From: Cellulosimicrobium arenosum | GTDB taxonomy: Bacteria > Actinomycetota > Actinomycetes > Actinomycetales > Cellulomonadaceae | DNA length: 64,000 bases | Direction: 5' to 3' | NCBI RefSeq assembly: GCF_014837295.1 | Contig: NZ_JACYHB010000001.1 | Span: 248,001-312,000, forward strand | Shown: positions 24,126 to 32,385 of the stretch, one piece after another | How the letters are laid out: each line of letters opens with the position of its first letter | Position numbering within the stretch: position 1 is the first letter of the stretch | Translations under genes and position numbers: made by a program | The notes under the pieces: model-generated | Seen by the model: only the letters and a program-made list of their open reading frames with translations | Told to the model about the DNA's origin: nothing | Databases searched by the model: none

Positions 24126-27100
24126 GTGCCCCCGCCGTCACCGCCCGACCCGCTGCTCGCGGCCGTCCGCGCGCCGGCACCGAGGTCGTTGCTCGACGTC
24201 CTCGACGACACGGCGGCCGCGCATCCCGACGCGCCCGCGATCGACGACGGCACCGCGCTGACGTACGCCGGGCTGCTGCGGGAGGTCACCGCGCGCGCCG
24301 CTGGACTCGTGGCCCTGGGCGTCGGCCCGGGCGACCGGGTCGGTGTCCGGGCGACGTCGGGTCGTGCGGACCTCTACCTGTCGATCCTCGCCGTCCTGCG
24401 AGCCGGTGCCGCCTACGTGCCGGTGGACAAGGACGACCCGGACGAGCGCGCCGAGCTCGTGTTCACCCAGGCGCGGGTACGCGCGGTGGTGGGCGACGAC
24501 GCCCACCTCGCGGTACCGCCGGACCTCGAGCCGAACCTGCGCGCGGGTGCTCGTCCGTCGCCGGCGGACGACGCATGGGTGATCTTCACCTCCGGCTCGA
24601 CCGGCACGCCCAAGGGCGTGGCCGTCTCGCACCGCAGCGCGGCGGCGTTCGTCGACGCCGAGGCGCGCCTCTTCCTGCAGGACGCGCCGCTCGGGCCGGG
24701 CGACCGGGTGCTGGCGGGGCTCTCCGTGGCGTTCGACGCGTCGTGCGAGGAGATGTGGCTCGCGTGGCGGTACGGCGCGTGCCTGGTCCCCGCACCGCGC
24801 GCGCTCGTGCGTACCGGTGCGGACCTCGGCCCGTGGATCGCCGAGCACGGCATCACGGTCGTGTCCACGGTCCCGACGCTCGCCGGGCTGCTGCCTCCCG
24901 AGACGCTCGCGTCCGTGCGCCTGCTGATCTTCGGGGGAGAGGCGTGCCCGTCGGAGCTCGCGGACCGGCTCGCCGTCCCCGGCCGGGAGGTGTGGAACAC
25001 GTACGGCCCGACCGAGGCCACGGTCGTGGCGTGCGCGGCACCGCTCGGGGGCGAGGGCCCGGTCCGCATCGGGCTGCCGCTCGACGGGTGGGACCTCGCC
25101 GTCGTCGGGCCCGACGGGTCGCCGGTCGCGGCGGGGGCCACGGGCGAGCTGGTGATCGGCGGGGTGGGGCTCGCCCGCTATCTCGATCCCGCCAAGGACG
25201 CCGAGAAGTACGCGCCGCACCCCGGTCTCGGCTGGGACCGTGCCTACCGCAGCGGCGACCTCGTCGTGCGCGACGACGCGGGCCTGCTGTTCGTGGGCCG
25301 CGCCGACGACCAGGTGAAGGTGGGCGGACGGCGCATCGAGCTGGGTGAGATCGACGCGGCCCTGCTCGGACTGGACGGGGTCTCGGCCGCGGCGTCCGCC
25401 GTCCGCCGCTCGGAGGCGGGGAACCAGGTCCTCGTCGGCTATCTCGTCCCGGAGGCAGGGCGCCCGGACGCACTCGACGCGCGCACGTGCGTGGACCTGC
25501 TCCGCAGCACCCTGCCCGCGGCCATGGTGCCGTTGCTGGCCGTGGTCGCCGAGATCCCGACGCGGACGTCGGGCAAGGTGGACCGGGACGCCCTGCCCTG
25601 GCCGCTGCCCGACGGCGCGCTCCTCGTGGCAGAGTCGCGGGCGACCGACGACGGCCCGCCCCTGACCCCGACCGAGGAGTGGCTGGCCGGGGTGTGGCAG
25701 CGGGTCCTCGGTGCCACTCCGCAGGTCGCCGACGACGACTTCTTCGAGCTGGGTGGAGGAAGCCTGACGGCGGCACAGGTGGTGTCGGCGCTGCGGGAGC
25801 GCGTGCCCACCATCACGGTCGCCGACCTGTACGACAACCCGTCCGTCGGGGAGCTCGCAGCGTTCGTCGACCGCGCGCCGAGCGGATCGGGCACGGCGGC
25901 AGGCAGGGTGGCAGGGCGGCCCGGTACGGGCACCGCTGACGCCGCCGGCGCAGGCTCTGCGCCGGCGGTGCCGGTGCCGCGCCCTGCCCAGCTCGTGCAG
26001 CTGCTCGCACTGGTCCCGCTGCGCACCCTCGTCGGGTTGCGCTGGCTCACCGCGGTCGCCGCGCTCGGCAACGTGCTCGCCGCGACGACCACGCTGCCGT
26101 TCGTGCGCCCCGTCTCGTGGTGGTGGGTCCTGCTCGGCTGGCTCGTCCTGGTCAGCCCACCCGGTCGGCTCCTCGTCTCGGCGCTCGGCGCACGCCTGCT
26201 GCTGCGGGGGGTTCGGCCCGGACGGTACCCGCGGGGCGGGAGCGTCCACCTGCGGCTCTGGGCGGCCGAGGCGCTCGTCGGTGCGAGCGGAGGTGTGACG
26301 GTCGCAGGCGCGCCCCTGGTGGGCCTGTACGCGCGGCTGCTCGGCGCCCAGGTCGGGCGCGGCGTCGAGCTGCACTCGCTCCCGCCCGTCACGGGCATGC
26401 TCCGGCTCGGCAAGGGCAGCTCGATCGAGCCGGAGGTCGACCTGTCCGGGCACTGGCTCGACGGCGACACGCTCCACGTGGGACGCGTCCGCGTCGGTGC
26501 GGGGGCCACTGTCGGGGCACGGTCGACGCTGCTGCCGGGTGCGCGCGTGGGCAAGGGGGCCGACGTCGCTGCCGGCTCGTGCGTCAGCGGTCGGGTCGGT
26601 GCGAACGAGTACTGGGCCGGGTCACCGGCGGTGCGCGTGCGCACCGAGGTCAAGCATCCGTGGCCGGACGAGCGGCCCGCCGAGCGCACGGGGTGGGTGG
26701 CGGCCTACGGGCTGAGCGGTCTCGTCCTCAGCCTGTTCCCGGTGGCCGCGGTCGTCGTGGGTCTGCTCGTCCTGGTCGCGGGGACGGACGTGCTCGGCGC
26801 GGACCGCGGCACTGCGGCGCTGCTCGGCGCGCTCGCGCTCTGGGTGCCCGTCGCCACGCTCGCCGCCGCGACGACGTACCTCCTCCTCGTGCTCGGGTGC
26901 GTGCGCCTCCTCGCGCTGGGGCTGCGGGAGGGCTATCACGCCGCCCACAGCCGCCAGGCCTGGCAGGCTTGGGTCACGCAGCGGCTCATGGACTCGGCAC
27001 GTACGCCGCTCTTCCCGCTCTACTCGAGCGTGTTCACGCCCACCTGGCTGCGCCTGCTCGGGGCGCGCGTGGGCAAGGACGTCGAGGCGTCGACCGTGGT

Positions 27101-28109
27101 CGGTCTGCCGTCGATGATGGACGTCGCGCGCGGCGCCTTCCTGGCGGACGACACGATGGTCGCGCCCTACGCGCTCGGCGGCGGGTGGGTGCGCGTCGCG
27201 CGGGCGCGCGTGGGCAAGCGGGCGTTCCTCGGCAACTCCGGGATCACCGCACCGGGCCGGTCGGTCCCGAAGAACGGTCTGGTCGCCGTGCTCTCCGCGG
27301 CGCCGGCCAAGGCGAAGGCCGGCTCGTCCTGGCTCGGCAACCCGCCGACGCGCCTGCGGAGGGTCTCGCAGGGCGATGCGGACGAGACCCGCACGTTCGA
27401 CCCGCCGACCCGCCTGCTCGTGGCCCGTGGCACCTTCGAGGTCCTGCGCTGGGCCGGGCCGGTCTGCTCCGCGTACCTCGCGGTCGCCGTCCTCGTCGCG
27501 CTCCAGGGCATGGTCACGGCCTGGGGACTCCTCGTCGCGGCGCTGCTCTCCGGCGTGGTGCTGCAGGTCGCCGGTGCGGTCGCGGCACTCGTGACGACGG
27601 GCATGAAGTGGGCGCTCGTCGGTCGGTTCCGATCGGGCGACCACCCGCTGTGGAGCTCGTTCGTGTGGCGCAACGAGCTGCAGGACACCTTCGTGGAGAC
27701 CGTGGCGGCACCGTGGTTCGCCGACCACGTCGACGGGACCCCGCTCCTGAACGCCTGGTTGCGCACCCTCGGCGCGCAGGTCGGTCGCGGGGTGTGGTGC
27801 GAGACGTACTGGCTGCCCGAGGCGGACCTGGTGCGTCTCGGGGACGGTGCCGGCGTCGGCCGTGGCTGTGTCCTGCAGACCCACCTGTTCCACGACCGGG
27901 TGATGAGCCTCGACACGGTCGTGGTGGGAGCCGGGGCCTCGCTCGGCCCGCACGGGGTGATCCTGCCCGCCTCGGAGATCGCGACCGGTGCGCGCGTGGG
28001 CCCGGCCTCGCTCGTGATGCGGGGAGAGCGGGTGCCGGCCGGCACCCGCTGGCACGGCAACCCGATCGTCCCCTGGGCGTCCGGAGGTATCCGTCCCGCG
28101 CAGCGGTGA
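24126..28109 (+). CDS. Pls/PosA-type nonribosomal peptide synthetase (homopoly-amino-acid synthetase-like)
   Basis: 1,327 residues, close to epsilon-poly-L-lysine synthetase Pls (about 1,319) in length and layout. Adenylation domain (about 1-500) with FTSGSTGTPKG (about 155), FDASCEEMW (Asp204), NTYGPTEAT, and the terminal Lys484 in TSGKVDR. Carrier domain with phosphopantetheine Ser546 in LGGGSLTAAQ. Then about six membrane helices interleaved with three hexapeptide-like repeat domains (signatures LLGAQVGRGVE, LLGARVGKDVE, TLGAQVGRGVW). There is no condensation or thioesterase domain; in Pls the C-terminal repeats polymerise the activated amino acid iteratively. The pocket residues I align read D-A-E-S-I-G-T-V-V-K; the acidic residue at the third position suggests a basic amino acid, which is inference. 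GTG 24126 follows CGGAG. Confidence 0.88.
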   Translation: MPPPSPPDPLLAAVRAPAPRSLLDVLDDTAAAHPDAPAIDDGTALTYAGLLREVTARAAGLVALGVGPGDRVGVRATSGRADLYLSILAVLRAGAAYVPVDKDDPDERAELVFTQARVRAVVGDDAHLAVPPDLEPNLRAGARPSPADDAWVIFTSGSTGTPKGVAVSHRSAAAFVDAEARLFLQDAPLGPGDRVLAGLSVAFDASCEEMWLAWRYGACLVPAPRALVRTGADLGPWIAEHGITVVSTVPTLAGLLPPETLASVRLLIFGGEACPSELADRLAVPGREVWNTYGPTEATVVACAAPLGGEGPVRIGLPLDGWDLAVVGPDGSPVAAGATGELVIGGVGLARYLDPAKDAEKYAPHPGLGWDRAYRSGDLVVRDDAGLLFVGRADDQVKVGGRRIELGEIDAALLGLDGVSAAASAVRRSEAGNQVLVGYLVPEAGRPDALDARTCVDLLRSTLPAAMVPLLAVVAEIPTRTSGKVDRDALPWPLPDGALLVAESRATDDGPPLTPTEEWLAGVWQRVLGATPQVADDDFFELGGGSLTAAQVVSALRERVPTITVADLYDNPSVGELAAFVDRAPSGSGTAAGRVAGRPGTGTADAAGAGSAPAVPVPRPAQLVQLLALVPLRTLVGLRWLTAVAALGNVLAATTTLPFVRPVSWWWVLLGWLVLVSPPGRLLVSALGARLLLRGVRPGRYPRGGSVHLRLWAAEALVGASGGVTVAGAPLVGLYARLLGAQVGRGVELHSLPPVTGMLRLGKGSSIEPEVDLSGHWLDGDTLHVGRVRVGAGATVGARSTLLPGARVGKGADVAAGSCVSGRVGANEYWAGSPAVRVRTEVKHPWPDERPAERTGWVAAYGLSGLVLSLFPVAAVVVGLLVLVAGTDVLGADRGTAALLGALALWVPVATLAAATTYLLLVLGCVRLLALGLREGYHAAHSRQAWQAWVTQRLMDSARTPLFPLYSSVFTPTWLRLLGARVGKDVEASTVVGLPSMMDVARGAFLADDTMVAPYALGGGWVRVARARVGKRAFLGNSGITAPGRSVPKNGLVAVLSAAPAKAKAGSSWLGNPPTRLRRVSQGDADETRTFDPPTRLLVARGTFEVLRWAGPVCSAYLAVAVLVALQGMVTAWGLLVAALLSGVVLQVAGAVAALVTTGMKWALVGRFRSGDHPLWSSFVWRNELQDTFVETVAAPWFADHVDGTPLLNAWLRTLGAQVGRGVWCETYWLPEADLVRLGDGAGVGRGCVLQTHLFHDRVMSLDTVVVGAGASLGPHGVILPASEIATGARVGPASLVMRGERVPAGTRWHGNPIVPWASGGIRPAQR

Positions 28110-28168
28110 GCTGACCGGGTGTCACGTACGATGCGGCAACCGTCGACAGCTGGAGGAACGTTCCCACC

Positions 28169-29530
28169 GTGGCCCATCGTCACCGCTCCGCCGACGCCCC
28201 CGACCCCTACGCGCCCCACCGTGGGACGCGTGCGCTCCACGTGAACCGGTACGGGCTCGATCTCGCCTACCGGGTGCGCACGAACCGACTCGACGGTGTC
28301 GCGACGCTCGACGTCGTGCTGGACCGTGACGTGGACGTCGTCGAGCTCGACCTGGTGCACCTCAAGGCGACGCGGGTCGCGGTGGACGGAGCGCGGGCGG
28401 GGTTCACGCACGGTGGTGGCAGGCTGCGGGTCAAGCTCGGGAGGACCGCGGTACGCGGCACCGCGCTGCGTCTGCAGATCACCTACGGCGGGCGTCCTCG
28501 CCCGTCGATCGGACCGTGGGGCGACGTGGGCTGGGAGGAGACCACGGAGGGCTCGCTCGTAGCGGGACAGCCGGACGGGGGACCGACGTGGTTCCCGTGC
28601 AACGACCATCCCGGTGACAAGGCCACGTTCGAGATCACGATGACGACCGACGCCGCATACACGGTCGTCGCCAACGGGCCGCTGCTCGAGGTCTCGCGCC
28701 GGGCCTCGACCCGGACCTGGGCGTTCGGGCCGACGGCGCCCATGTGCACGTACCTCGCGACGGTCGTGGTCGGGCGCTTCGACGAGATCGCGCTCGGGCA
28801 CCGGCAGGTTGCCGCTCTCCGTCGCCGCGCGGCCACGGTCGACCAGAGCGCGTTCGCGCACGCGTCGCAGCGGCCGGCCGTCCGTCACGACCTCGGGCGT
28901 CACGGCGAGCTCGTGCGCGCGTTCGAGCGGATGTTCGGCCCGTACCCCTTCGCCGAGGGCTACCGCGTCGTCGTGACGGAGGACGAGCTGGAGATACCGC
29001 TCGAGGCGCAGGGGCTGTCGATCTTCGGAGCCAACCACCTCGACGGCGACGGGACCTGGGACCGACTGATCGCCCACGAGCTCGCGCACCAGTGGTTCGG
29101 CAACAGCGTGTCGGTCGGGCGGTGGCGGGACATCTGGCTGAACGAGGGCTTCGCCTGCTACGCGGAGTGGCTGTGGTCCGAGGAGGCCGGCGGCGACGGC
29201 GCCGAGGTCCACGCGCGAGCGGCCCACGCACGCCTGTCCGATCTCGCACAGGACCTGGTCGTCGCCGACCCCGGCCCGGAGCTCATGTTCGACGACCGGA
29301 TCTACAAGCGCGGCGCCCTCACCCTGCACGCCGTGCGCCGGTCGCTGGGCGATGACGACTTCTTCGGCCTGCTGCGCGGTTGGACCGAGTCGAACCGGTA
29401 CGGGTCGGTGACCACCGACGACTTCCGTGCGGCCGTCCGGTCGCGCCGCGACGACCTCGACGGGTTGCTCGACGCCTGGCTGTGCGAGCCGGACCTGCCG
29501 GACCTGCCGGACCCAGCGGACCCGGCGTAG
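28169..29530 (+). CDS. M1 family zinc aminopeptidase
   Basis: 453 residues, shorter than PepN and lacking the large C-terminal helical domain, as in the small actinobacterial M1 group. Zinc site HELAHQWFG (His303, Glu304, His307) followed 18 residues later by NEGF with the third ligand Glu326. In place of GxMEN there is PLEAQGLSIFG, with a Glu that could bind the substrate amino group. GTG start, GGAGG 12 nt upstream, and a -10-like TACGAT in the 59-bp gap. Epsilon-poly-lysine-degrading enzymes of Streptomyces are zinc aminopeptidases of this family, so adjacency to the Pls-like gene suggests product trimming or self-protection (inference). No signal peptide. Confidence 0.88.
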   Translation: MAHRHRSADAPDPYAPHRGTRALHVNRYGLDLAYRVRTNRLDGVATLDVVLDRDVDVVELDLVHLKATRVAVDGARAGFTHGGGRLRVKLGRTAVRGTALRLQITYGGRPRPSIGPWGDVGWEETTEGSLVAGQPDGGPTWFPCNDHPGDKATFEITMTTDAAYTVVANGPLLEVSRRASTRTWAFGPTAPMCTYLATVVVGRFDEIALGHRQVAALRRRAATVDQSAFAHASQRPAVRHDLGRHGELVRAFERMFGPYPFAEGYRVVVTEDELEIPLEAQGLSIFGANHLDGDGTWDRLIAHELAHQWFGNSVSVGRWRDIWLNEGFACYAEWLWSEEAGGDGAEVHARAAHARLSDLAQDLVVADPGPELMFDDRIYKRGALTLHAVRRSLGDDDFFGLLRGWTESNRYGSVTTDDFRAAVRSRRDDLDGLLDAWLCEPDLPDLPDPADPA

Positions 29531-29580
29531 GCCAAGGTCCGGGCCGCTACGGGTGCGGTCGGTATCGCCGCAGGTCAGGA

Positions 29581-29605
29581 GGGTGCCCCGGGTGGGATTC
29601 GAACC
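29581..29605. repeat. attL core
   Basis: 25-bp direct repeat identical to 44364-44388; it begins GGGTGCCCCGGG and ends ATTCGAACC. It is the displaced original 3' end of the tRNA (T-loop plus acceptor strand and flank). Nine more matching bases (CGCAGGTCA) lie 3 nt upstream in both copies. Confidence 0.9.
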
Positions 29606-29614
29606 GACTATCTA

Positions 29615-29643
29615 GGGGGGTCACTGGTAGACAGTGGCCCCCC
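29615..29643 (+). terminator. Strong hairpin just inside attL
   Basis: Stem of 12 pairs (29615-29626 with 29632-29643, one T-G wobble) around the 5-nt loop GTAGA, followed by TTAAA. In the prophage it could insulate integrase from host read-through. In the excised circle it lies directly downstream of the late operon and would end it. Confidence 0.65.
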
Positions 29644-29713
29644 TTAAACCTGGGTTGACCTGGGGTAACGCCCCCACTGAGTAGACACAGGCAGACACGC
29701 GGGTACTCTCGTT

Positions 29714-29732
29714 GTTCCACGTAGGTTCCACG
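29714..29732. repeat. Putative integrase arm-type site, left
   Basis: GTTCCACGTAGGTTCCACG: two GTTCCACG units separated by TAG. An identical 19-mer lies at 44321-44339, just inside the right end. Paired copies flanking the core on both sides fit arm-binding sites of a tyrosine integrase. Confidence 0.7.
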
Positions 29733-29747
29733 AGAGGGCTGGGTTAC

Positions 29748-30866
29748 ATGCCGCGCAGGTCGGGTTTCGGGTCGGTCGAGAAGTTGCCCAGCGGGAGGTT
29801 CCGAGCCCGGTACGCCGTCCCCGGCAGCGCACCCAAGGTCTGGGTGAAGGCACCCCAGACGTTCACCACGAAGCGCTCCGCTGACTCGTGGCTCGCACGG
29901 CAGCGCGTCGACATCGAGGACGGCGTGGTGCGCCCTCAGACCGTCGCGTCGAGGGTCACCCTGGCCGACTACGCGGAGGAGTGGATCACGAACCGCAGGA
30001 GCGCACGAGGCGGCCCCCTGAGGGCCTCTACCGCTCGGACCTACCGCATCTACCTGACCAAGCACATAGAGCCCGTCCTGGGGTCCCTGGCGCTGCCAGA
30101 GGTCACCCGTGACCGGGTGCGCGCGTGGTACGCCGGGATGGACAACGACCGGCCGACCGTGAAGGCCCGCACCTACGCGTTCTTGAAGTCGGTGTGCGCG
30201 TCCGCCGTGGAGGACGACCTCATGCCCGCCCAGCCGTGCACGATCCGTGGGGGATCGCAGACCACGGCCAAGGTGAAGGTCCAGACCGCGACCGTCGCGC
30301 AGGTGTCCGAACTCGTCGCGGCCATGCCTGAGCACCTGTCTCTGTCGATCCTCCTGGGGGCGTGGTGTCAGACCCGCTCGGGTGAGGTCCTGGAGTTGCG
30401 CAGGAAGGACGTGACGGGCCAGACGGTCCGGATCGAGCGCGGGGTCACGTTCGTCCACGGGAGGGCCGTTGTGGGGGAGCCCAAGACCGGCGCGGGCGTC
30501 CGGACGGTCGCGGTGCCTCCGCACGTCTCGGAGGCCATCGAGGCGCACCTGGACCGCTGGGTGAACGACGACGCCGAGGCACTCCTCTTCCCGGCGCACC
30601 CGGGGGAGCGGCAACACCTCCACCTCTCGACGTTCGGGTACTTCGTCAAGGAGGCCGTGAAGCGCACGAGCCTGCCTGCCTCGTTCCGGTTCCACCACCT
30701 CCGCCACACGGGCCTGACGCTGGCCGCGCAGACGGGCGCGACGGTCGCGGAGTTGCAGGCGAGGGCTGGGCACTCGACGCCTCACATGGCCCTGCGCTAC
30801 CAGCACGCCGCCTCGGAGCGGGACCGGGCGCTCGCAGATGCCCTGTCGGTCCTCGCACAGGGGTAG
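29748..30866 (+). CDS. int: Phage tyrosine-family integrase
   Basis: 372 residues from ATG 29748; a TTG at 29712 would put the arm repeat inside the gene, so I prefer the ATG. N-terminal AP2-like arm-binding part (GFGSVEKLPSGRFRARY, then TKRSADSWLARQ), core-binding SAM-like domain (about 65-150), and catalytic domain with Arg210 (QTRSGEVLEL), His316-x-x-Arg319 (HHLRHTG), a later His in AGHS, and nucleophile Tyr351 (LRYQHA). It catalyses site-specific integration into the tRNA 3' end and, with an excision factor, excision. Transcribed away from attL, with its own hairpin terminator. Confidence 0.95.
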   Translation: MPRRSGFGSVEKLPSGRFRARYAVPGSAPKVWVKAPQTFTTKRSADSWLARQRVDIEDGVVRPQTVASRVTLADYAEEWITNRRSARGGPLRASTARTYRIYLTKHIEPVLGSLALPEVTRDRVRAWYAGMDNDRPTVKARTYAFLKSVCASAVEDDLMPAQPCTIRGGSQTTAKVKVQTATVAQVSELVAAMPEHLSLSILLGAWCQTRSGEVLELRRKDVTGQTVRIERGVTFVHGRAVVGEPKTGAGVRTVAVPPHVSEAIEAHLDRWVNDDAEALLFPAHPGERQHLHLSTFGYFVKEAVKRTSLPASFRFHHLRHTGLTLAAQTGATVAELQARAGHSTPHMALRYQHAASERDRALADALSVLAQG

Positions 30867-30884
30867 GCACGACATCCCCTCCGA

Positions 30885-30922
30885 GCCCCAAGGTCGCCGT
30901 TACCAAACTGTGACCTTGGGGC
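30885..30922. terminator. Terminator after integrase
   Basis: Perfect 11-bp stem GCCCCAAGGTC / GACCTTGGGGC with a 16-nt loop, 19 bp after the integrase stop, followed by TTCGTC. Confidence 0.8.
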
Positions 30923-31179
30923 TTCGTCATTCCCGAGCCCTTCCAGAAAGGCGCAAGATGCCGGGGCAAACTTCCCTCTGATATTGACGCGCACGCGGAC
31001 CTAAATGCAGATCAATGTGATACGCACTTCGATATTGCTATTTCCGTGTACGGATTCCTTGGGTCTACGTTTCATTCATGCCGGTAGACAGCCGGTGATA
31101 AGCAGAAACAGCCCGGCCCGTGCGACTCCCTGGCAGGTGAGCACGGACCGGGCCTAGAGGCCACAAGGAGGCCCCTGTG
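30923..31179 (+). promoter_or_regulatory. Early control region of the prophage
   Basis: 257 bp with no gene and the lowest GC of the element (about 30970-31075). Contains the direct repeat GATATTG at 30980-30986 and 31031-31037, a related ATCAATGTGATAC, and a GGTAGACAG that recurs near attL. A 13-bp imperfect stem (31111-31123 with 31141-31153, one mismatch) precedes the AAGGAGG ribosome site (31165-31171) and may be an attenuator. Probably holds the early promoter and binding sites for the HTH protein. No repressor gene is found. Confidence 0.5.
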
Positions 31180-31377
31180 ATGAACGCTACCGCCCCCGCC
31201 ACCCCCAAGTGGATGTCTCGACGCGAGACCGCCGACCTCCTCGGGGTCACGCCCCGGACCGTGGACCGCTACATCGGCCGTGGCTACCTCCACGCGACCA
31301 AGTTGGGCACGCAGATCATCCGCATCGAGACCGCCTCCGTCGAGGACTTCCTCCGCCGTGGCGAGGTGACCCGATGA
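31180..31377 (+). CDS. Excisionase-like helix-turn-helix protein
   Basis: 65 residues. Small MerR/AlpA/Xis-type winged-helix fold: SRRETADLLGVTPRTVDRYIGRGYLHATKLG is split by eye into helix, turn, recognition helix and wing, ending RRGEVTR. Such proteins direct excision or act as early regulators in actinophages. ATG 31180 is 8 nt after AAGGAGG; GTG 31177 is also possible. It is the first gene of the rightward early operon and overlaps the next gene as ATGA. Confidence 0.75.
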   Translation: MNATAPATPKWMSRRETADLLGVTPRTVDRYIGRGYLHATKLGTQIIRIETASVEDFLRRGEVTR

Positions 31378-31529
31378 TGCGCCTCGCAGTGGTCGCGGTG
31401 ACCGTGCTGCCAGCCAGCCTCGGAGGTGCCTTCCTCGCCATCGGCTGGGCGCCTGCGGGAGTCCTGGGCATCGTCGTCTCCGTCGCCCTCGTCGCCCAGA
31501 TCCTGCGCAAGGACGGACCGGGCGAGTGA
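31374..31529 (+). CDS. Small membrane protein
   Basis: 51 residues, almost all of them two hydrophobic helices (LAVVAVTVLPASLGGAFLAI and APAGVLGIVVSVALVAQIL split by WAP), with a short charged C terminus RKDGPGE. Overlaps both neighbours by 4 bp or less. No recognised family; could be a small holin-like or superinfection-related protein, but nothing in the sequence proves it. Confidence 0.6.
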   Translation: MMRLAVVAVTVLPASLGGAFLAIGWAPAGVLGIVVSVALVAQILRKDGPGE

Positions 31530-32374
31530 ACGCGGAGACGCGCCGCTTCGAGTGGGAGCGCGCACTCCTCGCGGCCGACAAGCCGACGATCCCGAGCACC
31601 GCCCGGCTCGTGGGCCTCGTCCTCGCGACGAGGGTTGACCCGGACCTCACGATCCCTGCCGAGTTCAGCCCGTCCCTGGGGCGTCTCGCGAGGGACGCCG
31701 GGTTGGGCAAGACCTCCGTGGCGGATCACCTGAACACCCTGGAGGCCAAGGGCTGGGTCGTGCGCGACCGCCCATCGACCGAGGCCGCGATGAAGTCGCA
31801 CGAGCGGACCAGATACCGGCTCGTCATCCCCGACCCTGTCCGGGAGGCGGACAGCCCCCCTGTCCGGGAGGCGGACCGGTCCGGGAGGCGGACAGGGGGT
31901 GGTCCGGGAGGCGGACAGGACCCTGTCCGGGAGGCGGACACAACCAGTACCTCTTCCATCTCCTCTTCCATCTCATCTCCTCCAGTAGGTACTAGGTCTA
32001 GGGAGGAGGAGGCCGTGACGGATGAGAAGCCCGAGCCGCCCACATCCGTCACGGCCCCGCTCTTCGACACCACGCAGGCCGTCGCGGGGTATGAGAGGCC
32101 GAGACTCGCAGCCGACGACTGGAGGCCCACCACCCGGGAGTTCGAGGACGCCCTGGTCGACTTCCCCGACCTGGGCAAGGTGGACAAGCCCGGAGTGAAG
32201 CGGCTCACCCGTGAAGCGCTGGACACGCTCGCGGACCTCCCAAGGCCCCCAGACTTCGCCCTCGCGGCAACCGACCGCACATCACGCGACCACCGCCGCG
32301 TCCACGGGTTCTGGCGCTCCTACGTCGAGAACCACGTCCACGAGTACAAGCCCACCCCCTGGTACGAGAAGTAA
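31526..32374 (+). CDS. Replication initiator-like winged-helix protein containing its own iterons
   Basis: 282 residues, GTG start overlapping the previous stop. The N-terminal half has a winged-helix DNA-binding domain (about 30-100; LGRLARDAGLGKTSVADHL, then LEAKGWVVRDR), as in phage replisome organisers and lambda O-like proteins. Residues about 103-140 are low complexity because five DNA repeats pass through the gene. A Ser-rich, acidic linker follows, then a C-terminal domain (190-282) ending in FWRSYVENHVHEYKPTPWYEK. The function is inferred from the domain, its early position and the embedded iterons. No helicase or helicase loader is encoded, so host replication proteins would be recruited. 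Confidence 0.65.
   Translation: MNAETRRFEWERALLAADKPTIPSTARLVGLVLATRVDPDLTIPAEFSPSLGRLARDAGLGKTSVADHLNTLEAKGWVVRDRPSTEAAMKSHERTRYRLVIPDPVREADSPPVREADRSGRRTGGGPGGGQDPVREADTTSTSSISSSISSPPVGTRSREEEAVTDEKPEPPTSVTAPLFDTTQAVAGYERPRLAADDWRPTTREFEDALVDFPDLGKVDKPGVKRLTREALDTLADLPRPPDFALAATDRTSRDHRRVHGFWRSYVENHVHEYKPTPWYEK
31838..31993 (+). repeat. Five iterons plus adjacent low-GC tract: candidate replication origin
   Basis: Five exact copies of the 15-mer GTCCGGGAGGCGGAC at 31838, 31862, 31879, 31902 and 31925 (15 bp each). The ends of each copy are themselves inverted (GTCCG/CGGAC). Three copies are read in one frame (VREAD), one in each of the other two, so selection acts on DNA rather than protein. 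Downstream, 31940-31995 is pyrimidine-rich and lower in GC, flanked by AGTACCT (31946-31952) and its inverse AGGTACT (31987-31993). This matches the lambda layout of iterons and an unwinding tract inside the initiator gene. Confidence 0.65.
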
Positions 32375-32385
32375 GGATCAAGACC

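Noticed and set aside
29712-29747. TTG start of integrase at 29712
   Set aside because: Would encode the integrase arm repeat as protein; ATG 29748 begins where the conserved arm domain begins.
31180-31377. HTH protein as a CI-type repressor
   Set aside because: 65 residues with a single MerR/Xis-like domain and no dimerisation or cleavage domain; it fits excisionase better.
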